From positions 1 to 53,326 of the forward strand of contig ONYP01000012.1 of NCBI GenBank assembly GCA_900322135.1: DNA of 53,326 nucleotides. Reading direction: 5' to 3'. This DNA is from an uncultured Prevotellaceae bacterium. Lineage in GTDB: Bacteria > Bacteroidota > Bacteroidia > Bacteroidales > Muribaculaceae. Shown here piece after piece: positions 8,985 to 18,222 of the stretch. The position numbers were made by a program, and so were the translations under genes. The notes beneath the pieces were generated by a model. That model was not told the DNA's origin, ran no database searches, and saw only the letters and a program-made list of their open reading frames with translations. How positions within the stretch are numbered: position 1 is the stretch's first letter; the number at the start of each line of letters is the position of its first letter.

Positions 8985-10715
8985 ATGAAATCAAGAATGT
9001 TATTGCTGGCTGCGCTGGCCATGATGTGCTGGGAGGTGGCAATCGCCGCTCCCGCTAAACCAGAGCCCTTTACCCACCTGCAGAGCGACGGCTCGACCGT
9101 GACGCTGGTGATGCGTGGCGGGGAATTTGTACACTCGCTGATGACGATGGACGGCTTGACGGTAGCCCGGAACTCGAGGGGCGACTACTGCTACACTGCC
9201 GATGGCGTCTTGAGCGACATGGTTGCGCACGACAAGGGCAGCCGTGGCATCGAGGAGCAGGCCTTCATAGTCGCCTATCGCGACCAGATGACGCTAACCT
9301 CGGGCGTGCGCCGCATGCCGCGCCGTGAGGGTGAAAACGACCAGCCCCAGGTCCCGACGATGGGGTCGCCCCGCATCCCCATCATCCTGGTCAACTACTC
9401 CGATGTGCATTTCATCGACGAGGACCCGGTAGAGACCTTTGAGAACCAGTTCAACGAGAAGCAATACAGCAGCCTGCACTACTTTGAGTCGCAGTCCCGC
9501 GGCCTGTTCTCACCAAGTTTTGAGATATTGGGCCCGGTGGAGTTGCCCCAGGACCGTGCCTTCTACGGTACCAACAAGCGGGTGTATGGTACCGATGTAG
9601 ACAAGCAGTTGGGCACGATGATCTATGATGCCTGCATGGGATTGCCTGATGTGGATTTCTCCAATTATGACAACGACGGCGATGGCTTTGTCGATGTCGT
9701 TGTAGTGCTCTATGCCGGCGTGGGTGAGGCACAGGCCTACAACACCGTTCCCGAGTCGGTGTGGCCCTGCCAGTGGGACATGACCGAGAGTTATGACTGG
9801 GGTTGCAGCACGACGGGTCCGTTTCAACTCAACGGTGTGACCATCGACAAGTATGCCGTGTTCAACGAGTTGGAGGGCCGTTACGACACCGGCACCAATA
9901 TCGATGGCGTGGGCACCTTCTGCCACGAGTTCGGGCACTGTCTGGGTCTCCCGGATTTCTATCCCACCAATGGCGGGTATTATTACGGGATGAGCACTTG
10001 GGACATCATGGACAATGGCTGTTACCTGAATAACGGACACCGCCCTGCGGGGTACACCTCCTATGAGCGGCACTTCATGGGCTGGATGGACCTAACCGAA
10101 GCTGTCGAGGACACCCACTACACGATGGCAGCTCTCAACAGCCTGGAAGGCACGGCCGTCAAGGTCACCAATGATGCTAACCCCAACGAGTACTACCTGC
10201 TGGAGTGCCGCACCAAGACCGATTGGGACGAGTTCCTGCCCGCCGAAGGCATTCTCGTGCTGCATGTGGATTATGACAAGAATGCATGGGACAATAACAC
10301 GCCCAACAACATAGGCACCCATCCCCGCATGACCATCATTCCGGCTGACAATAACCTCTCTTCCAGTACCAATAAGAAAGATACATGGCCTCTTGGGAAA
10401 CTTGATTCGTTGACCAACTATTCGACCCCTGCAGCTACCGTGTATGCGGGCGGCTACATGAACAAGCCCATCACCGCCATGACCTATGACCAGGAGGGCG
10501 GCAGTGCCGGCTTCTGGTTCATGAAGGCTGCTGCATTGCCGGGTGATGTCAACGATGACGGCGAGGTGACCATTGCCGATGTGAATGCCCTCATCGGTAT
10601 GATTCTATCGGGACAACTCTTACCCCAGGGCGATGTGAATGGCGATGGCGAGGTTAACATCGCCGATGTCAACGCCCTTATCGACATCCTGCTGGGAAAA
10701 GTCTCGGCACCATAG
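8985..10715 (+). CDS. secreted M6-family metallopeptidase with C-terminal dockerin repeats
   Basis: 576-residue secreted peptidase of the immune inhibitor A (M6) type. Signal peptide to about residue 21 (AIA|AP). The zinc-binding motif HEFGHCLGLPD places the metal-ligand histidines at residues 314 and 318, catalytic Glu315 and Asp324, and a downstream MSTWDIMDNG turn follows. The last 60 residues hold two dockerin-type F-hand repeats, GDVNDDGEVTIADVNALIG and GDVNGDGEVNIADVNALID, each with a Ca2+-binding Asp/Asn pattern. It starts 35 bp after mtgA but ends in a strong terminator, so it may have its own promoter, though none was obvious. It is the first of three dockerin-bearing peptidases in a row. 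Confidence 0.9.
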   Translation: MKSRMLLLAALAMMCWEVAIAAPAKPEPFTHLQSDGSTVTLVMRGGEFVHSLMTMDGLTVARNSRGDYCYTADGVLSDMVAHDKGSRGIEEQAFIVAYRDQMTLTSGVRRMPRREGENDQPQVPTMGSPRIPIILVNYSDVHFIDEDPVETFENQFNEKQYSSLHYFESQSRGLFSPSFEILGPVELPQDRAFYGTNKRVYGTDVDKQLGTMIYDACMGLPDVDFSNYDNDGDGFVDVVVVLYAGVGEAQAYNTVPESVWPCQWDMTESYDWGCSTTGPFQLNGVTIDKYAVFNELEGRYDTGTNIDGVGTFCHEFGHCLGLPDFYPTNGGYYYGMSTWDIMDNGCYLNNGHRPAGYTSYERHFMGWMDLTEAVEDTHYTMAALNSLEGTAVKVTNDANPNEYYLLECRTKTDWDEFLPAEGILVLHVDYDKNAWDNNTPNNIGTHPRMTIIPADNNLSSSTNKKDTWPLGKLDSLTNYSTPAATVYAGGYMNKPITAMTYDQEGGSAGFWFMKAAALPGDVNDDGEVTIADVNALIGMILSGQLLPQGDVNGDGEVNIADVNALIDILLGKVSAP

Positions 10716-10749
10716 TCGTTTATTGAACCATAACACATCATCCTGCGTC

Positions 10750-10795
10750 CAGCAGCAAGGAGAATCAGTAATCCTTGCTGCTGTGCGTTTTTTTA
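10750..10795 (+). terminator. Rho-independent terminator of the M6 peptidase gene
   Basis: A perfect 12-bp stem CAGCAGCAAGGA / TCCTTGCTGCTG (10750-10761 with 10772-10783) closes a 10-nt loop and is followed by TGCG and a run of seven T. Confidence 0.9.
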
Positions 10796-10858
10796 TGCTT
10801 TATTACAGTCAAAAAATCAAGTAGAATCCAAAAATTCTACATTTTTTCTAAATTTTTC

Positions 10859-10889
10859 TTGTTTTTTATTAAATTATTTGTTAGATTTG
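10859..10889 (+). promoter_or_regulatory. Bacteroidetes-type promoter for the small lipoprotein
   Basis: TTG at 10859-10861, a 20-bp spacer, then TAGATTTG at 10882-10889. Consensus match in a very AT-rich stretch, 60 bp upstream of the ATG at 10949. Confidence 0.75.
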
Positions 10890-10948
10890 CAGCATCCTTT
10901 TGGAAAGGAATACCTGATTATTATTGTACCTGATTATTTAAAATTTGG

Positions 10949-11440
10949 ATGATTATGAGTTACATGAGCTTTATTCCTATGGCTTGCTGTGTCCTGCCGT
11001 TCAGGAACAGAAGGCTGTGCGTGCCCGAGGCGCCGCGTCCAGCGCCGCGCTGGGCAGCCCTGTTGTGTGTTCCGTTGCTGTTTTTGGTATCGTTGCCGCT
11101 TGTCACCTCATGTGACAAGTCGGATGAGCCGGAATTTACTGTCGATTATTTTTTTACTGTGGTATCGGGGCCGCCTGATTATGAGCCGGTGCCCAAGTCA
11201 GATGTGGCCTATACCATTACCAAAAAGATGAAGGAGTCCTTCAGGACGGTATATCCCAAAGCTACCGTCGATGGTAACGACGGGGCGGTGCTGAAGGCTT
11301 GTGACCTGGTGTATCTGAACTTCCTGCAAGAACATCCCGAAGCGGTCCAGTATTTCTATTGCGAAGCGAGGCTCAACCGCGCGCGGATGAGAGGCTCGAT
11401 AGTGGTCAGTTACATCACAATCAAGCGCTATAATTTCTGA
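10949..11440 (+). CDS. small lipoprotein of unknown function
   Basis: 163-residue protein with a hydrophobic segment and lipobox VSLPLVTSCDKSDEPE, cysteine at residue 55. About 33 basic and proline-rich residues precede the hydrophobic core, which is unusually long for a lipoprotein n-region; no later ATG exists before the lipobox, so a GTG or TTG start nearer the core is possible. The mature part contains DVAYTITKKMKESFRTVYPKA and later FLQEHPEAVQYFYCEAR, with no recognised domain. It has its own promoter and sits between two dockerin peptidases. Confidence 0.65.
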   Translation: MIMSYMSFIPMACCVLPFRNRRLCVPEAPRPAPRWAALLCVPLLFLVSLPLVTSCDKSDEPEFTVDYFFTVVSGPPDYEPVPKSDVAYTITKKMKESFRTVYPKATVDGNDGAVLKACDLVYLNFLQEHPEAVQYFYCEARLNRARMRGSIVVSYITIKRYNF

Positions 11441-11457
11441 TGTAAGAAGAAAAACGG

Positions 11458-11465
11458 TATATTTG
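11458..11465 (+). promoter_or_regulatory. -7 element for the first C10 peptidase
   Basis: TATATTTG matches TAnnTTTG, 103 bp upstream of the ATG at 11569. The leader contains a small hairpin (TGCGGC-GAA-GCCGCA, 11487-11501) and degenerate TTTAGGG-type heptads. No clear TTG at -33. Confidence 0.5.
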
Positions 11466-11568
11466 TAGCCCTGAACTACAATGCAATGCGGCGAAGCCGC
11501 AGTTTATAGTTTAGGGTTTAAAGATTAGAGATTTTCACCCACGACTAGAAACCCAAAAAACAGGCAAT

Positions 11569-13725
11569 ATGAGAAGAATAACATTATATATAATAATAGT
11601 GATGATGCTGCCCGCCCTGCCGATGGCTGCGGCGCCTGTTGATGCCCTTGATGCCCGTGAGGCGGCATCACGCCTGGTCGCCGCCCAGGGCTGTGGTGGC
11701 AGCAGCAAGATAAAGGCCGAGAATCCCGCTGCCCTGCGGCTGGCCTACCGCCAACCGTCAACGGCATTGCCCGAAGCAGCCGACTACTATGTGTTTGATA
11801 CCGGTGGCGGATTTGTCATCGTTGCCGGTGATGACCGCGCCCGGGCCGTGCTCGCCTATGGCGACGGCATGCCCGACATGGCCGCCCTGCCGTGCAACCT
11901 GCACTGGATGCTCGACCACTACGCCAAGCAGATGGAATGGCTGCACACCCATCAGGCGGCACGGGTAAAGCCACAGTTCACGGCGACGACCGTCGTTGAG
12001 CCCCTGCTGCCCTGCACTTGGAGCCAAGGCACACCCTACTATGACCAGTGCCCCGTCTACCACGGCGAGCATTGCGCGACGGGCTGCATCGCCACGGCGA
12101 TGGCCCAGGTGATGTACTACTGGAAGTTCCCCGACACACTGCCCGCGTTGCCCGCCTATACCACCATCATCAACAAAATCCATGTGCCTGCTTTGCCAGG
12201 GACGGCATTGGACTGGGACAATATGCTCGACGGCTATGTTTACCAGAACTATACTCCCGCCCAGGGCGAGGCGGTGGCCAGGCTGATGCGCTACTGCGGC
12301 CAGGGCACAACGATGGAATATGGCACCGACGGCAGCGGCAGCGGCGCCTGGAACCAGTTGGTGGCCATGCAGGTGTTCGGCTATAACCTGAGCGCCCAGT
12401 CGCTGTACCGCGACGATTACGGCACCGATGAGTGGAACGCCCTGATGCTTGAAGACCTGACCGAGGGCATCCCCATCCTGTACACGGGTTATGGCGATGA
12501 GGGAGGTCATGCCTATGTGGTCGACGGATTTGACGGCAGCATGTATCACATCAACTGGGGCTGGGAAGGCAGTGGCAACGGTTATTTCGCGCTTGATGCG
12601 TTCACCGTGGGCCATTGGGATTTCTCTTTTGCCCAGCAGATGCAGCATCGCCTGTTCCCTGAGGTTTACTCGGGCTGCAGCGACCTGGAGGTTGACGGCG
12701 TGTTCTACAAGGTCGACGGCCACGAGGCCACAGTGACCTATGGCACCCCCACCTTCCAGTCCTATGAGGGCAGGGTGGACATCCCCGCCCGGGTGAGCGC
12801 CGGCGGCGTGACCTATGATGTCACCGCCATCGGCAACAACGCCTTCCGCAACTGCCGGCAGTTGACCAGCGTCACACTGCCCCCGACCATACAGTGCATC
12901 GGCAAGTACGCCTTCAAGGATTGTGTGGGCCTGTCGAGCGTGAACATTCCGGGCAGTGTTGCCATGATTGACTATGCCGCCTTCCAGGGATGCATCAACT
13001 TGTCGTCACTCACGCTGAACGACGGTCTTGAAGAAATCGGATACTACGCCTTCCAGGACTGCCGGTCGCTCAAGCGGCTGACGATACCCGGCGGCGTGAA
13101 GGCCATTGGCGACGGCGCTTTCATCTCGTGCAGCGGATTGACAGATTTGACCATCAACAATGATCCGGATATCGATATTGATGACTTTGACGGCGAGGGG
13201 TGCGAAATCGGCTATGCCGCCTTTGCCGATTGCCGGGCCCTTACTACAGCGACGCTCGGCGACGGCGTGGTGGGCATCGGTGAGTCGGCGTTCTATCGCT
13301 GCAGCCGTCTGCAACAGGTGACCATGGGGCTGACGATGGACCATATCGCTTCCTTCGCTTTCAACGGCTGCGCTTCGCTGTCCCGCATCATCAGCAAGCC
13401 CGAACTGCCGCCCCTGCTGGCCGGTGCCGACTGCTTTGACGATGCCCACTATGCCCAGGTGACGGTTGCGGTCCCCGCCTTTGCCCGCGAGAACTACATC
13501 TGTGACGAGTTGTGGACCCGTTTCTCGCGAATCGTCAATATCGAGGATATCGTGGTGATACCCGGTGATGTCAACGGCGACAGCGAGGTGAGCATTGCCG
13601 ATGTCAATGCCGTTCTGGCCATGATATTGTCGGGTTCGGTTGAGTCGCCCGGTGATGTCAACGGCGACGGCGAGGTCAATGTCGCCGATGTCAACGCACT
13701 GGTCGACATCATACTAGGGCTATAA
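11569..13725 (+). CDS. secreted C10 cysteine peptidase with BspA leucine-rich repeats and dockerin
   Basis: 718-residue secreted streptopain-like (C10) peptidase. Signal peptide to about residue 21, then an inhibitory Spi-type propeptide with YYVFDTGGGFVIVAGDDRA. Catalytic Cys173 lies in TGCIATAMAQVMYYWKFP and catalytic His314 in GGHAYVVDGFDG; NWGWEGSGNGYF follows. Residues about 415-620 are BspA-type LRR_5 repeats (IGNNAFRNCRQLTSVTLP and five more), a module linked to protein or host-surface binding. Two dockerin F-hands (GDVNGDSEVSIADVNAVLA, GDVNGDGEVNVADVNALVD) end the protein. The order peptidase, LRR, dockerin suggests targeted proteolysis at a surface or in a complex. It belongs with the dockerin peptidases on both sides. 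Confidence 0.9.
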   Translation: MRRITLYIIIVMMLPALPMAAAPVDALDAREAASRLVAAQGCGGSSKIKAENPAALRLAYRQPSTALPEAADYYVFDTGGGFVIVAGDDRARAVLAYGDGMPDMAALPCNLHWMLDHYAKQMEWLHTHQAARVKPQFTATTVVEPLLPCTWSQGTPYYDQCPVYHGEHCATGCIATAMAQVMYYWKFPDTLPALPAYTTIINKIHVPALPGTALDWDNMLDGYVYQNYTPAQGEAVARLMRYCGQGTTMEYGTDGSGSGAWNQLVAMQVFGYNLSAQSLYRDDYGTDEWNALMLEDLTEGIPILYTGYGDEGGHAYVVDGFDGSMYHINWGWEGSGNGYFALDAFTVGHWDFSFAQQMQHRLFPEVYSGCSDLEVDGVFYKVDGHEATVTYGTPTFQSYEGRVDIPARVSAGGVTYDVTAIGNNAFRNCRQLTSVTLPPTIQCIGKYAFKDCVGLSSVNIPGSVAMIDYAAFQGCINLSSLTLNDGLEEIGYYAFQDCRSLKRLTIPGGVKAIGDGAFISCSGLTDLTINNDPDIDIDDFDGEGCEIGYAAFADCRALTTATLGDGVVGIGESAFYRCSRLQQVTMGLTMDHIASFAFNGCASLSRIISKPELPPLLAGADCFDDAHYAQVTVAVPAFARENYICDELWTRFSRIVNIEDIVVIPGDVNGDSEVSIADVNAVLAMILSGSVESPGDVNGDGEVNVADVNALVDIILGL

Positions 13726-13744
13726 GTTTTTCCAGTGTAAATTG

Positions 13745-13775
13745 TTGCCGGGGAACAGATTTTTAAATACTTTTG
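13745..13775 (+). promoter_or_regulatory. Bacteroidetes-type promoter for the large C10 peptidase
   Basis: TTG at 13745-13747, a 20-bp spacer and TACTTTTG at 13768-13775. The ATG is at 13885, leaving a leader of about 100 nt. Confidence 0.75.
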
Positions 13776-13777
13776 TG

Positions 13778-13813
13778 ACGGCTTGTGCTATGATTATCCA
13801 TGGTGCAAGCCGT
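13778..13813 (+). promoter_or_regulatory. inverted repeat at the transcription start, possible operator or leader hairpin
   Basis: Arms ACGGCTTG (13778-13785) and CAAGCCGT (13806-13813) pair perfectly around a 20-nt loop. The repeat begins 2 bp after the -7 element and spans the expected transcription start, so it could be an operator or an mRNA 5' hairpin. Confidence 0.4.
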
Positions 13814-13884
13814 TAAAAACAGCCATTTACTGAAAAAAAACTACCAATCATTTAATATCAACATCTATTCATTTATTTTTCATC

Positions 13885-16800
13885 ATGAAAATCGTGAAAT
13901 CTCTAAGACCATTGACACTCGTCATCCTGCTCCTCACGGTGTTGGGCATGACGGCAGCCAATGTGGACAGCCGTGTCGCACAGGATAAGGCTGTCAGGTT
14001 CTTGAACAGTCAGCCGAACTCGCGTTTCATGGCTTCATCGGCCAATGTGAAACTGACCCACACCGAGGCATCGGCCGTGAGTACCGGCGCTGCCGACTAC
14101 TATGTGTTCAACTACGACGATGGCGGCTATGTCATCGTGTCGGGTGACGACCGTGCCGAGGAAATCCTGGGTTACGGCAGCGGCTATATGGATGTGCAGA
14201 ACCTGCCCTCCAATGTTGCCTGGTGGCTGGGCTCCTACAAGACGCAGATGGAGTTCCTCATCGCCCATCCCGAGTTGAAGGTACAGACCTCTTCACAGGT
14301 GCTGTCAACCATGCTCACGGCAACCAGCGTTCCCATGCTGATGACCAGCACATGGGACCAGGAAGCCCCCTATTACAACCAGTGCCCCAAGTACAACAAC
14401 CAGTATTGCATGACGGGTTGTGTGGCTACGGCGATGGCCCAGGTGATGTACTACTGGAAGTATCCCGCCCAGTTGCCCGCCCTGCCGTCTTATGTTACAG
14501 CCGAAGCACCGCGCTTCACGGTGCCCGCTCTGCCGGGTATCACGCTTGACTGGGCGAATATGCTCGACGACTACAGCAGCGTGAGCTATAACACCACCCA
14601 GGCCAATGCCGTCGCTTGGCTGATGCGCTACTGCGGACAGGCTGTCGAGATGATGTACTCGCCCGACGGCAGCGGTGCTTATACCGAGGACGAGCGCGAT
14701 GCCATGGTCGAGTTTGGCTACAGCGAAGAAGCCACCGTCAAGTATCGCGATGACTACAGCAATGCCAGCCAGTGGCATGCCCTGATGCAGGCCGAGCTCA
14801 CGGCAGGCCGCCCCATCCTCTACGGCGGCAATGACTACTATGCCGGCGGCCATGCCTTTGTCGTTGACGGTTACAACGCCTCGACCAACAAGTACCATGT
14901 GAACTTTGGCTGGAGCGGCTATGATGACAACTACTACGCCCTGGATGCCTTTACCGGATCAGGATACACATTCAGTTATTATCAGGACATGATCATCGGT
15001 GTCTATCCCGCATCCACCATCGAGACCTATGCACCCGTGATGGCCGATGCCAGCAATGTGGGCACCACCTCGTTCAAGGCTACCTGGACCGACCAGACCC
15101 CCAGCGAGAATGTGACCGACTATACCCTGTATGTACAGGCCTATGACCCCAATCACCAGACCTTGCTCACCGAGGCCTTCGGCGGTGTGACGGCTAGCAG
15201 CGACCAGAGTACCAATATCTCCAACTCGCTGGACCAGTACTGTGACAACGCCGGCTGGACCGGCTCCTATGTCTACCAGGCGGGTGGCGGCGGTCTGAAG
15301 TTGGGTAACTCGAGCAATGGCGGCTCGTTGACGACTCCCGCCCTTGACCTGAGTACCAGCAACGGCACCATCACCGTCGCTCTCAATGCCAACCGCTATG
15401 GCAGCGACGCCACCGTGCTGACCATCGCCTGCGGCAATGCCAGCCAGACGGTGACCCTGACAAGCAGCGCAACCGACTACACTGTCACCCTGAGCGGTGT
15501 GACCGCAGCCCAGGGCCAGAAAGTGACCATTTCCAGCACGGGCAGCAAGAAACGCTGGTATATTCACAGCGTTGAAATCGGCACCGGTGGAGCCAGCAAA
15601 CTGACCGCCAGCGAGAGTGGCGATGCCAACAGCCGCGTGATTACGGGTATCACCAGCAAGAACTACACCGTGACTGGCTTGAACCAGGGCGGCAGCTACA
15701 AGTTCTATGTTGAAGCCAACTACACCGACGGCAGCAAGAAGGAGTCGAATGTCAAGACCGTTACCCTCGAGGGAACAGCCGCTCCCACTCCCGAGATTAT
15801 CGTTGACCCCGAGACCTTGACGATGGCCGCTAATGTGGGAGAGACGGTTACAGCCACCTTTGGTGTGCTGGCATCCGACCTGACGGGCAATGTCACGGTG
15901 ACGCTCGATGACGCAAACGGCGTCTACAGCATCAATCCCGCTACCATCAGCAAGGCTGCTGCCGAGGCAGGAGCCACCGTTACCGTTACTTATGCTCCCA
16001 CTGCTACCGGCACCCACCCCGCTACTGTTACCGTGGCCAGCGAAGGCGCCGAGCCGGTGACCGTTACCCTTAACGGCACCGCTGTCATGCAGACCGTCGC
16101 CCCCGTGATGGCTGCAGCAACCAATGTGGGCACTAGCTCGTTTACCGCTACCTGGACCGATGCCACCCCCGCCCAGAATGTGCGTGACTACACCTTGTTT
16201 GTCAACAAGGCCGTTGCCACCGGTGATGTCTTGCTGACCGAGACCTTTGCCGGCGTGAATGTGACCAAGGACGGCACCTACGACCGTGGCTCCTCGATGG
16301 ACGACTACTGCGACAACACCGGCTGGACCGGTTACGCCGCCTATGAAGCCGCCAGTGGCGGTTTCAAGTTGGGCAGTGGTTCCAAGTCGGGTTACATCAC
16401 CACCCCCGCTCTGGCTGCCAACAGCGGAACGCTGACCGTGGCTTTCAATGGCAACTCCTATGGCAACGACGGCAGTTCGGTTATCGTTTCGTGCGGAGAT
16501 GTGAGCGAGACGATAGTCCTCTCGAGCGATGCCGCCGACTATACCGTAACCCTTGCCGGCGTGCCCACCGCTGCGGGCCAGAAGGTGACCCTGTCATGCA
16601 CCGGCACCGGCAAGCGCGTGTATGTTCACAGCGTGACCGTCTATGATGGCAGCGTGAGCAAACTCAATGCTACCGAGACCGGTAACGAGAACACCCGTGT
16701 CATCACCGGCATCACTGCCAAGACCTACACCGTCGAGAACCTGACCCCCGGCGCAACCTACAACTTCTATGTGGTCGCCAATTATGTGGACAACACCACT

Positions 16801-18141
16801 GCAGGCTCCAACACCGAGCAGGTAACCCTCGAGGCAGAGCCCGTGGTTCCCGATCCCGAGGTTATCGTCGACCCCGAAACCCTGACGATGACCGCTGAGG
16901 TGGGTGAGACGGTAACAGCCACCTTTGACCTGCTTGCCGCCAACCTGACGGGTGCCGTGACGCTCACCCTCAACGACGAAAACAATGTTTACAGCATCAA
17001 CCCTGACACCATCAGCATTGCCGATGCCGAGGCGGGCGCCACGGTTACCGTTACTTATGCTCCCACCACTACCGGCACCCACGCTGCTACTGTCACTGTG
17101 TCCAGCGCTGGCGCCGACGATGTGACCGTTACCCTCAACGGCACTGCCACGATGGAGGCTACTGCTCCCGTGATGCTTCCCGCTGCCGCGGAATATGTGA
17201 CCACGAGTTCGTTCCGCGCTGACTGGACCGACGAGACTGCAGCACGCTTTATCAAGGACTACACCTTATATGTAAATATTGAGCAGGTAGACCCTGTTGG
17301 CACCCTGTTGCTGAATGAGACTTTCTACAGCGAGGAAGTACCCTCGGCTGACAGTAACATCGATGAGGGCGCCAACGGTACCCTCGACGACTGCTGCGAC
17401 AACGCCGGCTGGACCGGTTATGGCGTATTCCTTGCCGCTGGCGGTGGCATGAAACTGGGCTCCGGTTCCAAGATCGGTTACCTGACGACTCCCGCTCTTG
17501 ACCTGTCGGGCAGCAATGGCGTCGTGACCGTGAAGTTTAACGCCAGGAGTTATGGCAGCGACGGCAGTTCAATCATCGTCTCGTGCGGTGAGGTGAGCGA
17601 TACCGTGGAACTGACCACCGAGAATGCCGACTACACCGTGGTTCTTAATGGCGTGACCGCCGAGGCGGCTCAGAACATCACCTTGAGCGGCACCGCTGTC
17701 AAGAAGCGCTTCTACCTCAACAGCGTACAGGTTTACAGTGGCGAGGCTACTCAGATGAGGACCGTTGAAGAGAGTGGCGACGAGAACAGCCGCATCATCA
17801 CCGGCATCACCGACAAGTATTATGTAGTCGAGGGCTTGACCGCAGGCGCTACCTACAACTACTATGTCGAGGCCAACTACATCGACGGCAGCAAGGCTGC
17901 CAGCAATGTCGAGACCGTTACCCTGCTTGAGAACCAGGACCATGGTTACCAGAAGGGCGATGTGAACCACGACAAGGCCGTTGACATCAACGATGTGACC
18001 GCGCTGATTTCCTATGTGCTGGGCAACACCACTGGTGATTGTTGTCCCATCTGTGCAAATGTCAATGGCGACAGCCAGATTGACATCAACGATGTGACCG
18101 CACTGATATCTTTCGTGCTGTCAGGCTCATGGGGTGATTGA
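13885..18141 (+). CDS. giant secreted C10 cysteine peptidase with tandem adhesin-like modules and dockerin
   Basis: 1418-residue secreted C10 peptidase. Signal peptide to about residue 25; Spi-type propeptide with YYVFNYDDGGYVIVSGDD; catalytic Cys179 in TGCVATAMAQVMYYWKYP and His323 in GGHAFVVDGYNA. From residue 383 a unit of about 356 residues is repeated: copy 1 at 383-738, copy 2 at 739-1093, and a shorter copy 3 from 1094 to about 1350. Each unit has a fibronectin III-like opening (APVM...SSF-A-WTD), a carbohydrate-binding-like block with YCDNAGWTG and TTPALDL, and in copies 1-2 an Ig-like block beginning VDPETLTM (residues 637 and 992). Two dockerin repeats end the protein (GDVNHDKAVDINDVTALIS, ANVNGDSQIDINDVTALIS). 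It is probably a surface or secreted protease that also binds host glycoprotein or cell wall; the binding part is inference. Confidence 0.88.
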   Translation: MKIVKSLRPLTLVILLLTVLGMTAANVDSRVAQDKAVRFLNSQPNSRFMASSANVKLTHTEASAVSTGAADYYVFNYDDGGYVIVSGDDRAEEILGYGSGYMDVQNLPSNVAWWLGSYKTQMEFLIAHPELKVQTSSQVLSTMLTATSVPMLMTSTWDQEAPYYNQCPKYNNQYCMTGCVATAMAQVMYYWKYPAQLPALPSYVTAEAPRFTVPALPGITLDWANMLDDYSSVSYNTTQANAVAWLMRYCGQAVEMMYSPDGSGAYTEDERDAMVEFGYSEEATVKYRDDYSNASQWHALMQAELTAGRPILYGGNDYYAGGHAFVVDGYNASTNKYHVNFGWSGYDDNYYALDAFTGSGYTFSYYQDMIIGVYPASTIETYAPVMADASNVGTTSFKATWTDQTPSENVTDYTLYVQAYDPNHQTLLTEAFGGVTASSDQSTNISNSLDQYCDNAGWTGSYVYQAGGGGLKLGNSSNGGSLTTPALDLSTSNGTITVALNANRYGSDATVLTIACGNASQTVTLTSSATDYTVTLSGVTAAQGQKVTISSTGSKKRWYIHSVEIGTGGASKLTASESGDANSRVITGITSKNYTVTGLNQGGSYKFYVEANYTDGSKKESNVKTVTLEGTAAPTPEIIVDPETLTMAANVGETVTATFGVLASDLTGNVTVTLDDANGVYSINPATISKAAAEAGATVTVTYAPTATGTHPATVTVASEGAEPVTVTLNGTAVMQTVAPVMAAATNVGTSSFTATWTDATPAQNVRDYTLFVNKAVATGDVLLTETFAGVNVTKDGTYDRGSSMDDYCDNTGWTGYAAYEAASGGFKLGSGSKSGYITTPALAANSGTLTVAFNGNSYGNDGSSVIVSCGDVSETIVLSSDAADYTVTLAGVPTAAGQKVTLSCTGTGKRVYVHSVTVYDGSVSKLNATETGNENTRVITGITAKTYTVENLTPGATYNFYVVANYVDNTTAGSNTEQVTLEAEPVVPDPEVIVDPETLTMTAEVGETVTATFDLLAANLTGAVTLTLNDENNVYSINPDTISIADAEAGATVTVTYAPTTTGTHAATVTVSSAGADDVTVTLNGTATMEATAPVMLPAAAEYVTTSSFRADWTDETAARFIKDYTLYVNIEQVDPVGTLLLNETFYSEEVPSADSNIDEGANGTLDDCCDNAGWTGYGVFLAAGGGMKLGSGSKIGYLTTPALDLSGSNGVVTVKFNARSYGSDGSSIIVSCGEVSDTVELTTENADYTVVLNGVTAEAAQNITLSGTAVKKRFYLNSVQVYSGEATQMRTVEESGDENSRIITGITDKYYVVEGLTAGATYNYYVEANYIDGSKAASNVETVTLLENQDHGYQKGDVNHDKAVDINDVTALISYVLGNTTGDCCPICANVNGDSQIDINDVTALISFVLSGSWGD
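15031..17940 (+). repeat. internal tandem repeat, about 1.07 kb per unit, 2.7 copies
   Basis: Within the large C10 peptidase gene, units begin at 15031, 16099 and 17164, each opening with a codon block for APVM and sharing long near-identical DNA (for example the blocks for DNAGWTG, VTVTYAP and ENSR/NSRVITGIT). The third unit lacks the Ig-like VDPETLTM block. The DNA-level similarity suggests recent amplification. Confidence 0.85.
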
Positions 18142-18164
18142 AACAGTCAACCAGATACCTGAAT

Positions 18165-18202
18165 AAAACGAGGCGGGGACCAATTGGTTCCCGCCTCGTT
18201 TT
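18165..18202. terminator. bidirectional terminator between convergent genes
   Basis: A 17-bp stem (18165-18181 with 18186-18202) with one G-T wobble closes an AATT loop. The flanking A and T runs make it usable from both strands, serving the C10 gene (plus) and the YbjN-like gene (minus). Confidence 0.9.
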
Positions 18203-18222
18203 TATCGGTTGGCGTGATGGGT

